Origin: Paenibacillus tritici
GTDB taxonomy: Bacteria > Bacillota > Bacilli > Paenibacillales > Paenibacillaceae
DNA length: 64,000 nt
NCBI RefSeq assembly: GCF_013204885.1
Contig: NZ_JABMKX010000001.1
Location: 601,284-665,283, forward strand
Direction of reading: 5' to 3'
Shown one piece after another: positions 35,289 to 44,830 of the stretch (its first letter is position 1; each line of letters starts with the position of its first letter). Position numbers and translations under genes: made by a program. The notes beneath the pieces were generated by a model, which ran no database searches, was not told the DNA's origin, and saw only the letters and a list, made by a program, of their open reading frames with translations.

Positions 35289-35332
35289 GCTTGCTTAAGG
35301 AATTCATGGAATTCCTTGGGCAGGCTCTTTTT
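35289..35332 (+). terminator. strong intrinsic terminator
   Basis: GCTTGCTTAAGGAATTC pairs along 17 bp (with a few G-U pairs) with GAATTCCTTGGGCAGGC around an ATG loop, followed by TCTTTTT. Confidence 0.9.
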
Positions 35333-35371
35333 CTGTTGATTTGTCAAGGTAGCTGGTGCAACTGTCACAGG

Positions 35372-35400
35372 TTTTGAGCTTCGGGGTTTTCATGTATAAT
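35372..35400 (+). promoter_or_regulatory. sigma-A promoter of the yojF-bshB2 operon
   Basis: TTTTGA (35372-35377), 17-nt spacer, perfect TATAAT (35395-35400), 44 nt before the ATG at 35445. Confidence 0.7.
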
Positions 35401-35444
35401 GAATGCACTGGAAGAAGCCATCTTTTACACTATAGGAGGACAAT

Positions 35445-35789
35445 ATGCAGCTCATTCAACCCCACCTTATTCAGACTCAAATTGACCGGTTCGCCGGACA
35501 GGAACTATATATTCACCTTGAGCTTACGACAGGAGCTTATGCCAGTCATTTCGACAGCACCCGTCCGCCTGGATCGGCGTTCATCAGCAATGCGGTGATC
35601 CGCTATACGGTAGGCTCTATCTCCGGGACCGGCCCCTACCGGGTTGGCCTCAAGACAGAGAAGGGCTGGATCTATGCCGAGGGACTTACCCATGTGGATG
35701 AGAACGACACAGAGCGGCTGATTCTGGCCGGGCATGACAGTCAGGGCAAATTGATTGTCGCTTTACAGCTTAGCCGGAACCCTTTTTAA
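35445..35789 (+). CDS. yojF: YojF family protein (DUF1806)
   Basis: A 114-residue protein. FAGQELYIHLELTTGAYAS and the C-terminal half (YRVGLKTEKGWIYAEGLTHV) match the small YojF family. In Bacillus its gene is paired with bshB2 (yojG), exactly as here, so it is linked to bacillithiol metabolism, though its own activity is not established. TAGGAGG precedes the ATG, and the operon continues into bshB2 after 72 nt. Confidence 0.82.
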   Translation: MQLIQPHLIQTQIDRFAGQELYIHLELTTGAYASHFDSTRPPGSAFISNAVIRYTVGSISGTGPYRVGLKTEKGWIYAEGLTHVDENDTERLILAGHDSQGKLIVALQLSRNPF

Positions 35790-35814
35790 AAAGATAAGAA
35801 TTTATAGGCTAAAT

Positions 35815-35838
35815 GGACGGCAATGCCGTTTCCACTTG
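35815..35838. repeat. 24-bp hairpin motif, family C copy 1
   Basis: GGACGGCAATGCCGTTTCCA plus CTTG matches 58741-58764 at 23 of 24 positions; a degenerate third copy is at 59589-59607. CGGCA/TGCCG form a small hairpin. It lies 24 nt before bshB2. Confidence 0.6.
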
Positions 35839-35861
35839 TGAAATCGGAGGAGTAAGCAGCC

Positions 35862-36581
35862 ATGAATAACAGATCTATGAAGAATAAGAGAATCCTGGTG
35901 GTGCTTCCCCATCCCGATGATGAAGCGTACTTTGTAGCGGGAACACTGGCTAAGTACATCGCTGACGGGGCTGAAGTTACTTATGCCTGTCTGACGCTGG
36001 GGGAGATGGGGCGCAACATGGGGGTTCCACTCTTCGCGAACCGCACCACCTTGCCGATTATCCGCCGAGGGGAGCTTCTGGCTTCCTGTAAGGCCATTGG
36101 CATTCAAGACCTGAGGATGCTGGGCTTCCATGATAAAATGATTGAATTCGAAGACCGCACGCTGCTCGATAGCCGCATATTGTCGCTGGTCAAGGAGCTG
36201 ACACCGTCGCTGGTCATTACATTCTACCCCGGGTACAGTGTGCATCCTGACCATGATGCCACCGGAGCTGCGGTGATCCGTACGCTTGCCGGCCTGCCCG
36301 CTGCGGAACGCCCGGTTGTACATAGCGTAGCCTTCTCTAATCATCATCAGCACAGCATCGGACAGGCGGATGTAGTTATAGATGTGACCCGGCATCTGGC
36401 GGTCAAAATCGCATCCATTCTGGCGCACAGCACCCAGTTCCAGGCAGATAAGGTGCTTGGCGGCCATCGTCCGGATGATGAGGTTATCCGCAAGAGGTTC
36501 GGTACTGAACGGTTCTGGACCTACCGGTTCAATGAGTGCACGGAACCCTATGAGGAAGCCGGATTGGAGTGTTGCAGATGA
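35862..36581 (+). CDS. bshB2: bacillithiol biosynthesis deacetylase BshB2 (copy 1)
   Basis: A 239-residue LmbE/PIG-L-type zinc deacetylase. The metal motif is VVLPHPDDEAYF, with the second metal His in YSVHPDHDATG. ACLTLGEMGRNMG and MLGFHDKMIEFED are typical of BshB2 (YojG). It removes acetate from N-acetylglucosaminyl-malate to give GlcN-malate, the second step of bacillithiol synthesis. GGAGG precedes the ATG. It overlaps the following acetyltransferase by 4 nt. A second paralogue lies at 41360-42055. Confidence 0.9.
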   Translation: MNNRSMKNKRILVVLPHPDDEAYFVAGTLAKYIADGAEVTYACLTLGEMGRNMGVPLFANRTTLPIIRRGELLASCKAIGIQDLRMLGFHDKMIEFEDRTLLDSRILSLVKELTPSLVITFYPGYSVHPDHDATGAAVIRTLAGLPAAERPVVHSVAFSNHHQHSIGQADVVIDVTRHLAVKIASILAHSTQFQADKVLGGHRPDDEVIRKRFGTERFWTYRFNECTEPYEEAGLECCR

Positions 36582-37135
36582 CAGAACAACGGGTATACCT
36601 CCGCTTTCCCGAGGAGACAGATGCCGGAGAGTTGACAGGGATGTACACGCGCAACCGTGAGTTTTTTGAGGAGCATTCGCCGGAGGTGAATGAGGAATTC
36701 TACACGGAAGCGTACCAGCGTGAGAAGATAGTGCAGTATTCCAAGGATCGGGCCGCGGATGAGCGGTATGACTTCCTGGTTATTCACAAGGCAGACAACC
36801 GCATCATTGGTACCATTGGTTTGTCTTTTGTAGTGCGGGGACCGCTGCAGAGCTGCATGATAGGATACAGTCTCGACAAAGATTATAACGGCAAAGGCTA
36901 CATGACGGAGGCTGTGAAGCAAGCCGTGAGCTATGCCTTCGGGGAACTGAAGTTCCACCGGATTACAGGTGAAGCCTCTCCGGGCAATCCCGGTTCGATC
37001 CGCGTTCTGGAGAATGCCGGGTTCCATAAGGAAGGGATTGCCCGGCTGAACGTGAAGATCCGGGGCGTGTGGAAGGATCACCAGATTCTCGCGATGATCA
37101 ATCCGGCAGACCTGATCGAACAGGCGGAGCAATAA
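36578..37135 (+). CDS. GNAT N-acetyltransferase (RimJ/RimL type)
   Basis: A 185-residue acetyltransferase. It has VYLRFPEETDAGEL at the start, GYSLDKDYNGKGYMTEAV as the acetyl-CoA-binding loop, and NPGSIRVLENAGFHKEG as the RimJ/RimL/SpeG-type C-terminal motif. ATG 36578 overlaps the bshB2 stop (ATGA). It is the third gene of the yojF operon. Substrate unknown; the linkage to bacillithiol suggests, but does not prove, a related role. Confidence 0.85.
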   Translation: MTEQRVYLRFPEETDAGELTGMYTRNREFFEEHSPEVNEEFYTEAYQREKIVQYSKDRAADERYDFLVIHKADNRIIGTIGLSFVVRGPLQSCMIGYSLDKDYNGKGYMTEAVKQAVSYAFGELKFHRITGEASPGNPGSIRVLENAGFHKEGIARLNVKIRGVWKDHQILAMINPADLIEQAEQ

Positions 37136-37177
37136 CCGGAGTCAACACATGAAATTTCACAACTTGGAGGTAACCCT

Positions 37178-37486
37178 ATGAGTCAGCGTTGTCGTATCAC
37201 ACGTTCCATGCAGGAAGAGACGGCGGAGCAAGCCATAACTTTGGAGGAATGCAAGCAATACTTTGCCGATAAATCCGGCTTCAGCTATTCCGGGGTCTTC
37301 ACCGTGAAGGGGCCGGAGAGTACCATGACGATCGAGGGGGACTTCTTCATGTGGAGCCATGAGGGACTGGAGTATCCGTTCCGGCTGTACATGGGCGAGC
37401 TGTACGTAGCCCTCTCATCGGAAGCGATCATTCCTGTAATGATTGAGATTGCCACGGACCTGCGGGCCGATGTAGTTGAGGGGTAG
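37178..37486 (+). CDS. hypothetical protein
   Basis: A 102-residue protein I do not recognise. It has a short basic N-terminus and then a mixed alpha/beta sequence (YFADKSGFSYSGVFTVKG, SHEGLEYPFRLYMGELYVA), with no signal peptide or membrane helix. GGAGGT before the ATG and the position 42 nt after the GNAT gene support it as a real, probably last, gene of the yojF-bshB2 operon. Confidence 0.6.
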   Translation: MSQRCRITRSMQEETAEQAITLEECKQYFADKSGFSYSGVFTVKGPESTMTIEGDFFMWSHEGLEYPFRLYMGELYVALSSEAIIPVMIEIATDLRADVVEG

Positions 37487-37582
37487 GCTGAGTAAAGTTC
37501 GGATTAAGCTGTTTTTTACACATTCTGTATGCTCCCCGGATGTTATATTGATCCAGTACATATAAGAACTGAGGGAACCAGA

Positions 37583-38914
37583 ATGAATACATATCAGAGC
37601 AGAGTACAAGAGCTTCACGCGATGCTGACCCGCTTTATGGAGAATGGACCGTTTACCGGATTGCAGGTGGGGATCGTTAGTGAGGACAAGATTCTTTTTA
37701 CAGGAGAGTATGGCAGCGCTAATGTGGCTACAGGGGAGCCTGTGGTTAGCAGCACTCTTTTTCACCAGGCATCCGTCTCCAAGACCTTTGTAGTTACGGC
37801 TGTGATGCAGTTGGCAGAGCGTGGGCAGATAGAGCTGGACTCACCTATAGTGACCTATCTTCCGTATTTCAAAATGAATGATGAACGCTATCATCAGATT
37901 ACGGTAAGACAATTGTTGAATCATACCTCCGGGATGCCGGATGAGGACGATTATGGCTGGGACCGGCCTGAATATGATGAAGGAAGTCTTGAACGGTATG
38001 TCAGAGGAATCCGCCGCCATGACTTAATGAGTGATCCGGGTACTCATTTTGCTTACAGTAATATCGGTTATGAGATACTAGGGGATCTGATTGCCAAGGT
38101 TAGCGGCCTCAGCTTCGAGGAGTATATGCGGCGGAATCTCCTGGAGCCTGCTGGAATGAGCACGAGTTCATTTTTTAAAATGGAGGTTGAACAGGTGCTG
38201 GCTGCGCCCCATGTGCTGAGAAACTCTAGAGGGTACGGACCCTATGTTAGTGAAGTGTTCCCGTACAATAGAGCGCATGCCCCCAGCTCCACGCTGTATA
38301 CGAATGCGCAGGAAATGTGCCAATATATGCTGATGCACCTCAGGCAGGGACAAGCTCAGGACAGATATAATGCTCTACAGCCCGGCAGCTATGAACAGAT
38401 GCGGAGCCCTACTATGGCTACAGGCTGGGGGCCGGAGCATGAAGATGTGGGTCTCGGCTGGTTCCTGGGCCATTATAATGGCTCCCGGATGCTTTCGCAT
38501 TCCGGATGGGATACCGGATTCCTTAGTGAGCTGATTCTGCTGCCGGATGAGAATCTCGGCATCTCCGTAATGACCAACTGTGACCATGTGTGGCTGAGCA
38601 GTGTGACCCGTCCTATGCTGGATCTGCTGCTGGGCATGGAGGTCCGCCAGCTTAAGCAGTCGATGGTACATCATCTTGCCAAGACTGTTGTCACGAGCGG
38701 CGCAGGTGAGGCCATTAACGAATACCAGCGTATCCGGCGCTTAGAGCAGGATAAGTATTATGAAGCGGATTTTGAATTTATGCGGATTGCGGATACCTTA
38801 AGTTATGGCGGTCACCGGGAGGGAGCCATACGTATTCTTACCTGCGCTGCTAAAATATACCCGGACAGTGAAGCCGTTGCAGGCAAGCTGCAGCAGCTTC
38901 TGGACGAAGCTTAG
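37583..38914 (+). CDS. serine hydrolase (beta-lactamase-fold, class C-like)
   Basis: A 443-residue protein. The catalytic S-x-x-K is in ASVSKTF (about residue 67), Y-x-N is in FAYSNIGYE, and HSGWD replaces the K-S/T-G motif. NHTSGMPDEDDY is also typical. There is no signal peptide, so it is probably cytosolic. It is an esterase or D-aminopeptidase-like enzyme rather than a true beta-lactamase. The last about 100 residues form a helical extension. GAGGGA lies before ATG 37583; an upstream in-frame start has no site. Confidence 0.85.
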   Translation: MNTYQSRVQELHAMLTRFMENGPFTGLQVGIVSEDKILFTGEYGSANVATGEPVVSSTLFHQASVSKTFVVTAVMQLAERGQIELDSPIVTYLPYFKMNDERYHQITVRQLLNHTSGMPDEDDYGWDRPEYDEGSLERYVRGIRRHDLMSDPGTHFAYSNIGYEILGDLIAKVSGLSFEEYMRRNLLEPAGMSTSSFFKMEVEQVLAAPHVLRNSRGYGPYVSEVFPYNRAHAPSSTLYTNAQEMCQYMLMHLRQGQAQDRYNALQPGSYEQMRSPTMATGWGPEHEDVGLGWFLGHYNGSRMLSHSGWDTGFLSELILLPDENLGISVMTNCDHVWLSSVTRPMLDLLLGMEVRQLKQSMVHHLAKTVVTSGAGEAINEYQRIRRLEQDKYYEADFEFMRIADTLSYGGHREGAIRILTCAAKIYPDSEAVAGKLQQLLDEA

Positions 38915-38952
38915 ATTTTCCAGCGGGGTCAGACCCGTCTTCCAAGCGCTCC

Positions 38953-40353
38953 CTAGCGGTCATCAAGACTGTGATGGGAGCCTTTGGTCTCTACCGAACG
39001 CCGCCGGGACATGAATACCAGACACAGGGCAATCACGGCGAGGATGATCCCAAGCAGCCGGAAGCCGCTGAAGCTGAACTGATTGCCCATGATGATTCCG
39101 ATCAGCAGGGAGGAGAGGATCGTCCCGAAATATCTGGAGGTGCTGAATAAGCCGGAGGATACCCCGATGATCTCTTTCGGCGAGTTGTTGAACAAGGCGG
39201 CTTGCATGGCGACGTTGTTCAGTCCGTTGCTGATTCCGAAGGCAGCCAGTGCCAGGATGATACTGATTACAGGCGAGGCCGGATTCAGCATCACAATCCA
39301 TACCGACCCGACGGTCATGAGGATTGCGGATACTGCCTGCGCGGGCCGGGGCCCTGAGGCATTGATCCATCTTCCGGCGATTGGAGAAACGGCTAGCGAG
39401 CATAGACCCAGGCTTAACATCAGAAGCCCTGTGTGGAATTCACTGACCTGACGAACGAGCTGCAAATAAGACGGAAGACCGAAGAAGACGGAATAAAATA
39501 ATAGATTAACCAGCATGAATTCGACATTGACACGGATCAGCCCGGGATACCCGGCGAAGGTACGCAGAGGAATGAAGGGCATCGCTGTTCTTAATTCATG
39601 CCTTACGAAGACCGCAAGCAGGATCAGCCCGGACAGACCGATGACTACATTGAATAGGGAGACATGACCGGAGGACTTGGCCGACAGCAGCTGGGCAAGC
39701 ACAGCCACCAGCCCCACAGTGAACAGCAGGATTCCAGGCACATCCATCCGGCTCATCCATTGCCGCAAGGACTGCTTGGGTAATAAGGCTGCGGACGGCT
39801 TGTCTTGCGGGATGGTTCTCCAGGCTAACAGGAAGCTCGCCGTTACAAACGGCAGATTAATATAGAAGATTGAAGACCAGCCCCACACATGGATCAAGAC
39901 TCCGCCGATGAACGGTCCTACCGCTGCCGCTCCCGATGTAAACATTGACAGCACGGACAGAGCAGAGGCTTGCTTGTCTGTAATATTGACCCGGATGATA
40001 GCCATCCCTACAGCCACCACCATACTGGTTCCGATGGATTGGATAATCCGCAGAACGACGAGTCCCCCGAAGCCCGGAGACCAAGGAGCGAGCAGGGAGG
40101 CTGCGAAGACAATTACCAGTCCGGCCAGGAATATTCTCCTGCGGCCGAAGATATCGCTGGCTCTGCCCATGACAGGCTGGGCAACCGCACTGCCAATATA
40201 GAACGAAAAAATAATCCAGGAAACCACAGTGAACTCAAGCCCGAATACGTGCTGCAGCCTGGGAATCGCCACAGCTACCATCGAAGAGTTAAGCGGGTTA
40301 AGCATGATTCCCAGCCCAACGGATATCATTAACCACCAGTTCCGTGCATTCAT
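38953..40353 (-). CDS. MFS drug/multidrug transporter (DHA2-like)
   Basis: A 466-residue, 12-14-helix major facilitator. Features include GIMLNPLNSSMVAVAIP at helix 1, GRASDIFGRRRIFL as the A-loop motif between helices 2 and 3, and GGVLIHVWGWSSIFYINLPF as motif C-like helix 5 end. GAGGGGG precedes the ATG. It is divergent from a LysR gene, which probably controls it. Substrate unknown. Confidence 0.87.
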   Translation of the reverse strand: MNARNWWLMISVGLGIMLNPLNSSMVAVAIPRLQHVFGLEFTVVSWIIFSFYIGSAVAQPVMGRASDIFGRRRIFLAGLVIVFAASLLAPWSPGFGGLVVLRIIQSIGTSMVVAVGMAIIRVNITDKQASALSVLSMFTSGAAAVGPFIGGVLIHVWGWSSIFYINLPFVTASFLLAWRTIPQDKPSAALLPKQSLRQWMSRMDVPGILLFTVGLVAVLAQLLSAKSSGHVSLFNVVIGLSGLILLAVFVRHELRTAMPFIPLRTFAGYPGLIRVNVEFMLVNLLFYSVFFGLPSYLQLVRQVSEFHTGLLMLSLGLCSLAVSPIAGRWINASGPRPAQAVSAILMTVGSVWIVMLNPASPVISIILALAAFGISNGLNNVAMQAALFNNSPKEIIGVSSGLFSTSRYFGTILSSLLIGIIMGNQFSFSGFRLLGIILAVIALCLVFMSRRRSVETKGSHHSLDDR

Positions 40354-40464
40354 TGTTATTCCCCCTCAAGTGCTGTACAGTTATCGTACAGGATATGAGT
40401 TATTTACTCCAACGCATTTCATGTTATGATTTCATAGACTTGAGGGAATGAATGGAGGCGGGAT

Positions 40465-41337
40465 ATGGAACTTCTTCAATTGCAGTATTTCATCGCGGTT
40501 GCCCGCCTGGAGCATATGACGGAGGCTGCACACAGTCTGCATGTTACCCAATCCTCCCTGAGCAAGACTATTCAACGGCTGGAGGAGGATCTCGGAGTTC
40601 CATTGTTCGACCGGAGCGGGAGGAAGCTGCGGTTAAACGAGTCGGGACGCCGATTTCTTCAGCGTGCAGAGAAGGCGCTGTTTGAATTGGAGCAGGGGAA
40701 GCAGGAGCTTAAGGATCTGTCCAGCCTGGAGTCCGGCACCCTTGAATTAGCGGTAACCACCGCAAGCACCTTGCCCGGGATTCTCCGGGCGTTTCGCCTT
40801 AAGCAGCCGGACATCCATTTTCACGTACAAATGCTGCCCATGCAGGAGATGATTACTCTTCTCCAGCGGGGAGAAGTCGATTTCTGCTTGTCCTCCCCAC
40901 CGGTAAGAGGGGAAGATATTGAATGCCAGGTGGTCTGTAACGATCACGTTTACCTTGCCGTTCCAGCCGGGCACCCTCTGGCGGACCGTAAGAGCCTCGC
41001 CTTGATAGAGCTTAAGGATGAGTGGTTTGTGGGTGTCAAGCAAGGCTACGGGATTCGTGATCTGGTGGATTCCGTCTGCCAGACTTCAGGGTTCTTGCCA
41101 CGCTATGCGTATGAGGGGGACGAACCGGCCCGGCTGATCGACCTGGTGGAAGCCGGGATCGGCTTAGCCTTCATACCGGGTACGGCGAAGAATGGGCAGG
41201 ATCATATCCGTATGATTCCGCTGGAGGACCACGGGCTGGTCAGGGAAATCGCCTTGTTATGGCATAAGAACCGTTATATTTCACAGGCGGGCCTGATTTT
41301 CCGCGAGGTTGTGATCGAGTATTTCACTACGCTATAA
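40465..41337 (+). CDS. LysR-family transcriptional regulator
   Basis: A 290-residue regulator. Winged helix: LQYFIAVARLEHMTEAAHSL and VTQSSLSKTIQRLEEDLG, then the effector-binding domain. It lies 111 bp from the divergent MFS gene and 22 nt before the second bshB2 paralogue, so it could control transporter, deacetylase and acetyltransferase together. Confidence 0.88.
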   Translation: MELLQLQYFIAVARLEHMTEAAHSLHVTQSSLSKTIQRLEEDLGVPLFDRSGRKLRLNESGRRFLQRAEKALFELEQGKQELKDLSSLESGTLELAVTTASTLPGILRAFRLKQPDIHFHVQMLPMQEMITLLQRGEVDFCLSSPPVRGEDIECQVVCNDHVYLAVPAGHPLADRKSLALIELKDEWFVGVKQGYGIRDLVDSVCQTSGFLPRYAYEGDEPARLIDLVEAGIGLAFIPGTAKNGQDHIRMIPLEDHGLVREIALLWHKNRYISQAGLIFREVVIEYFTTL

Positions 41338-41359
41338 TGTCACCGGGAGGAATGAACCT

Positions 41360-42055
41360 ATGAACCGTACACAGCTTACCGAACATCCGCGCATTCTGGT
41401 GGTGTTCCCGCATCCTGACGATGAGGCCTTTGCTGCCGCAGGCACACTGGCGAAGTATATAGAACTTGGTGCAGAAGTCACCTATGCATGTCTGACACTC
41501 GGGGAGATGGGGCGCAATATGGGAATCCCGCCGTTTGCGAGCCGTGCCACCTTACCGGAGTTCCGCAAGGAGGAGCTGCTTGCTTCCTGCAATGCCATCG
41601 GGATACAGGACTTAAGGATGCTGGGCTTCCACGATAAAATGATTGAGTTCGAGGATCAGGCGCTGCTGGACCATACGCTGCTATCGCTGCTCCAGGAACT
41701 GGCCCCTTCGCTCGTCATCACCTTCTATCCCGGTTACAGCGTGCACCCGGATCATGATGCCACCGGAGCCGCTGTGATCCGCTCCGTTCTCCGGCTTCCG
41801 GCGGAGGAGCGGCCCGTTGTGCATTGTGTCGCATTCTCCAGCAACCACGAACAGATGATTGGACTACCGGATGTGCATGTTGATGTGACGGCGGTCCTGG
41901 AGAAGAAGATGGCCTCCATCCGGGCACACCGTTCGCAATATCTGGCAGCGGAGCTTGTCGGCAGCCAGGAGCTGACGGCGCAGGACATTCAGCTCCGTTA
42001 CGGACAGGAAGCCTTTTGGACCTATCCGCTTAAAGACATCACCTTGGAGACATAA
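41360..42055 (+). CDS. BshB2-type deacetylase (copy 2)
   Basis: A 231-residue LmbE-family zinc deacetylase, strongly similar to the product of 35862-36581 through most of its length (VVFPHPDDEAF, ACLTLGEMGRNMG, MLGFHDKMIEFED, YSVHPDHDATG). The tails diverge. It may be a second bacillithiol deacetylase or have moved to a bacillithiol-conjugate amidase or other N-acetylglucosaminide role. GGGAGG precedes the ATG. It sits between a LysR gene and a sugar acetyltransferase gene. Confidence 0.85.
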   Translation: MNRTQLTEHPRILVVFPHPDDEAFAAAGTLAKYIELGAEVTYACLTLGEMGRNMGIPPFASRATLPEFRKEELLASCNAIGIQDLRMLGFHDKMIEFEDQALLDHTLLSLLQELAPSLVITFYPGYSVHPDHDATGAAVIRSVLRLPAEERPVVHCVAFSSNHEQMIGLPDVHVDVTAVLEKKMASIRAHRSQYLAAELVGSQELTAQDIQLRYGQEAFWTYPLKDITLET

Positions 42056-42086
42056 CCTAACATCATAAGAAAAGGCAGGAACAACC

Positions 42087-42698
42087 ATGAATCAGAAAGA
42101 AAGAATGCTCGCAGGCTTACCCTACAAAGCATGGCTGGACGGATTAACCGAAGAACGGACAGCAGCCCGGCTGCTGGTTCATCAGTTCAACGGGCTCCGG
42201 CCCGATGAACATGAAGAGAGAGACGCGCTGATCCGCTCTCTCTTCGGCATGACGGGGGAGATTGTGCATATTGAAGCCCCCTTCCGCTGTGATTATGGAT
42301 CGAATATCACCGTTGGGAACAACTTTTACGCTAATTTCAACTGTACCATTCTGGATGTCGGCAAGGTGACTATCGGAGATAATGTGATGTTTGCTCCGAA
42401 CGTATCGCTCTATACAGCAGGGCATCCTATCCATCCCGATTCCCGGAATTCGGGCTATGAATACGGGATCGCTATAACGATCGGCAATAATGTCTGGATC
42501 GGCGGCAACGTGATCGTGAATCCGGGCGTAACCATCGGGAACAATGTAGTCATTGGAGCGGGGAGCGTAGTGACCAAGGATATTCCCGATAATGTGATCG
42601 CGGTAGGAAGCCCGTGCAGAATCGTCCGTGAGATCACGGAGGAAGACCGGAAATTCTACTATAAAGATAGAGAATTCGACGTTACGGATTACAAGTAG
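42087..42698 (+). CDS. sugar O-acetyltransferase (LacA/Maa-like)
   Basis: A 203-residue left-handed beta-helix acetyltransferase. It starts with the Maa/LacA N-terminal domain (MLAGLPYKAW) and continues with hexapeptide repeats: IEAPFRCDYGSNITVGNNFY, VGKVTIGDNVMFAPN, the catalytic His in LYTAGHPIHPD, and IGNNVWIGGNVIVNPGVTIG. It acetylates a sugar hydroxyl from acetyl-CoA. AGGCAGGAAC lies before the ATG. It is 31 nt after the deacetylase gene, so the two are probably co-transcribed. Confidence 0.87.
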   Translation: MNQKERMLAGLPYKAWLDGLTEERTAARLLVHQFNGLRPDEHEERDALIRSLFGMTGEIVHIEAPFRCDYGSNITVGNNFYANFNCTILDVGKVTIGDNVMFAPNVSLYTAGHPIHPDSRNSGYEYGIAITIGNNVWIGGNVIVNPGVTIGNNVVIGAGSVVTKDIPDNVIAVGSPCRIVREITEEDRKFYYKDREFDVTDYK

Positions 42699-42707
42699 AA
42701 CCGATGA

Positions 42708-43406
42708 CTAAATTAGCACATAGGTAGCCCTCAGCGGTCCATGCACTCCGACGACAAGCTTCATTTCGATATCGGCGGAATTGGAGGGACCGGAGATGAA
42801 CTGAATCGCTGAGCCTACCGGCTCCCCGGCCTGAATTCTCCGGTTCAGCTCAGCGGCGGCTTGCGTGGAGCGAAGCACCAGCCTCCTGCGTTCAATCACC
42901 GCAATATAATGGGCAGGCAGGAAATGGAGGGAACGGCCCTGATCCGGGCGGCTCTCCAACACAACCGTTCCCGATTCTGCCAGTGCACAGTCGGCGAAGA
43001 CAATCGCTGTATTCGCCGATTCCGCACGCCTGATATTCTCCACTCTGCCTGCCGTTTCTTCCCACACCGCAGCATCCGGGAACGCCAGCCCGTATTCATT
43101 GAAACGGCGGTCTCCAGAGAGCATTACCGTCCCGCCGCCATTCGCTTCAATCAGATCACTCAGTGTTTGTTGCAGAATCTCCGGTGTGGATTCAATGACC
43201 TGGGTGTGGATGAAGAAGCATTGCTCCTTAAGAATCTCCACCAGATCGTCCGTGGTAAGCGGGCCGTAGCTGTCAGGAATGAACTCCTGGATTGCAGGAC
43301 GCTGAACCTCAGTCCTACGTTCCCGGCCCAGCTTGGAGGCAATCGTATTCAGAAAAGCCTCCTTATTCGTGTTTCTGTTCGCGCTCTTATTCGTGGTTAC
43401 TGTCAT
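42708..43406 (-). CDS. lutC: lactate utilization protein LutC
   Basis: A 232-residue LUD-domain protein, the third gene of the lactate oxidation operon. The LUD fold is recognisable in [35 protein letters not shown] and [15 protein letters not shown]. The ATG at 43406 follows AAAGGAGG and overlaps lutB by 4 nt; an earlier in-frame start has no site. LutABC oxidises L-lactate to pyruvate. Confidence 0.9.
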   Translation of the reverse strand: MTVTTNKSANRNTNKEAFLNTIASKLGRERRTEVQRPAIQEFIPDSYGPLTTDDLVEILKEQCFFIHTQVIESTPEILQQTLSDLIEANGGGTVMLSGDRRFNEYGLAFPDAAVWEETAGRVENIRRAESANTAIVFADCALAESGTVVLESRPDQGRSLHFLPAHYIAVIERRRLVLRSTQAAAELNRRIQAGEPVGSAIQFISGPSNSADIEMKLVVGVHGPLRATYVLI

Positions 43407-44830
43407 TGCTCTGAGCCTCCTTTCCGTTGCTCCAGCCATGCCCGGAAGCTGTCCTTCTGCCTGACGGGCTGCTTCAGGTCGCGGGAACGAATCCAGCCCT
43501 GAAGCAAGGCCGGTCCTCTTACAATCCGGCCCTGCTTGCTCATCATCCGGCTTGCGGAGTGGGCGAACCGCAGGGTTTTGCCGAACAGGGCAGGGGAGGA
43601 GAGCAGCTTGCTGGCGGCTTTCATCTGGATACGGTCTGCGGTGCCGGTTCTTTTCTGTTCCACTATCTTCTGGCGGTGCACGATGAGCTGCTCATGCAGC
43701 GGGATGCGCACCGGACAGACATCCGTACAGGCGCCGCACAGACTGGAGGCAAAGGGAAGCTCCTTGTAGTCATCATAACCGCCAAGCAGCGGGGTGATGA
43801 CCGCCCCAATCGGACCCGGATAGATTGACCCGTAAGCATGGCCGCCGATATGGCGGTAGATCGGGCAGACGTTCAGACATGCACCGCAGCGGATACACTG
43901 CAGCGCTTCGTTGAATTCACTGCCGAGAATATCGGACCGCCCGTTATCGACGACTACCAGATGGAATTCCTCGGGGCCGTCTGTCTCACCGGCGGAGGAG
44001 GGGCCCATCACTGTGATATAGCTGGTGAGTTTCTGTCCGACGGCGCTGCGGCAGAGCAGATTATCCAGCACCTCCATCTCCTCCAGAGTCGGCACAATCC
44101 GCTCCATGCCCATTACCGCGATATGCGTCTTGGGTATGGCGGCCGTGAGATCGCCGTTACCCTCATTGGTGACCAGATTAATCGCTCCCAGATTGGCGAT
44201 GGCGAAGTTGCAGCCCGTGATTCCGACCTCCGCTTCCAGGAACTTCTGCCGCAGTACCGTACGGGCGAACCCGGCCAGCTTCTCCGGGGTTTCATCGCCT
44301 GTATATCCAAGCTTCTCTGTGAATACCCGCTTGATTTGCCTCCGGTCCTTATGCAAGGCGGGAGCCACGATATGCGAGGGAGGGTCCCAGTCGTCCATCT
44401 GGAGGATATATTCTCCAAGATCCGTCTCCGTCAGCTCACAGCCTGCTTCAAGCAGAACGCGGTTCAGCTCAATTTCTTCCGTGACCATGGATTTCGATTT
44501 GACGATCTTGGTGGCTTGTTTGCGCATAATAACATCCCGGATATAAGAGCTGGCCTCTTCTTTGGTCGCTGCAAAATAGATATGCCCGCCCTGTCGCTCA
44601 ATATTGCCGGCAAGCTGCTCCAGATAATAATCCAGATTCTCCAGGGTATGCTGGCGGATAAGCTGGCCTACGTTCCGCCACTGCTCCCAGTCACCGAGCG
44701 CAGTGGCTGCAGACAGACGTCTTGTCTTGAGACTGTCCTGCGCCGAACCCACGGCACTGCGCATGAAGGAATCCCCAAGGCCATCCGTCGTCCGTTCGCT
44801 GAAATTACGTGAATCCGTTTGCAGGCTCAA
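43403..44830 (-). CDS. lutB: iron-sulfur lactate oxidation subunit LutB
   Basis: A 475-residue protein. An N-terminal LUD domain (about 60-290) is followed by two ferredoxin-type cluster motifs: [14 protein letters not shown] and [10 protein letters not shown] (about 320-390). The C-terminal helical extension ([16 protein letters not shown]) is typical of LutB. It transfers electrons from lactate oxidation through [4Fe-4S] clusters. It overlaps both lutA and lutC by 4 nt. Confidence 0.92.
   Translation of the reverse strand: MSLQTDSRNFSERTTDGLGDSFMRSAVGSAQDSLKTRRLSAATALGDWEQWRNVGQLIRQHTLENLDYYLEQLAGNIERQGGHIYFAATKEEASSYIRDVIMRKQATKIVKSKSMVTEEIELNRVLLEAGCELTETDLGEYILQMDDWDPPSHIVAPALHKDRRQIKRVFTEKLGYTGDETPEKLAGFARTVLRQKFLEAEVGITGCNFAIANLGAINLVTNEGNGDLTAAIPKTHIAVMGMERIVPTLEEMEVLDNLLCRSAVGQKLTSYITVMGPSSAGETDGPEEFHLVVVDNGRSDILGSEFNEALQCIRCGACLNVCPIYRHIGGHAYGSIYPGPIGAVITPLLGGYDDYKELPFASSLCGACTDVCPVRIPLHEQLIVHRQKIVEQKRTGTADRIQMKAASKLLSSPALFGKTLRFAHSASRMMSKQGRIVRGPALLQGWIRSRDLKQPVRQKDSFRAWLEQRKGGSEQ

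Noticed and set aside
37583..38914. Class C beta-lactamase
   Set aside because: It has S-x-x-K and Y-x-N but no signal peptide and HSG in place of KTG; esterase or peptidase-like is more likely.
43838..44812. 324-codon ORF antisense to lutB
   Set aside because: lutB has two complete ferredoxin motifs on the other strand; the antisense frame has no recognisable domain.
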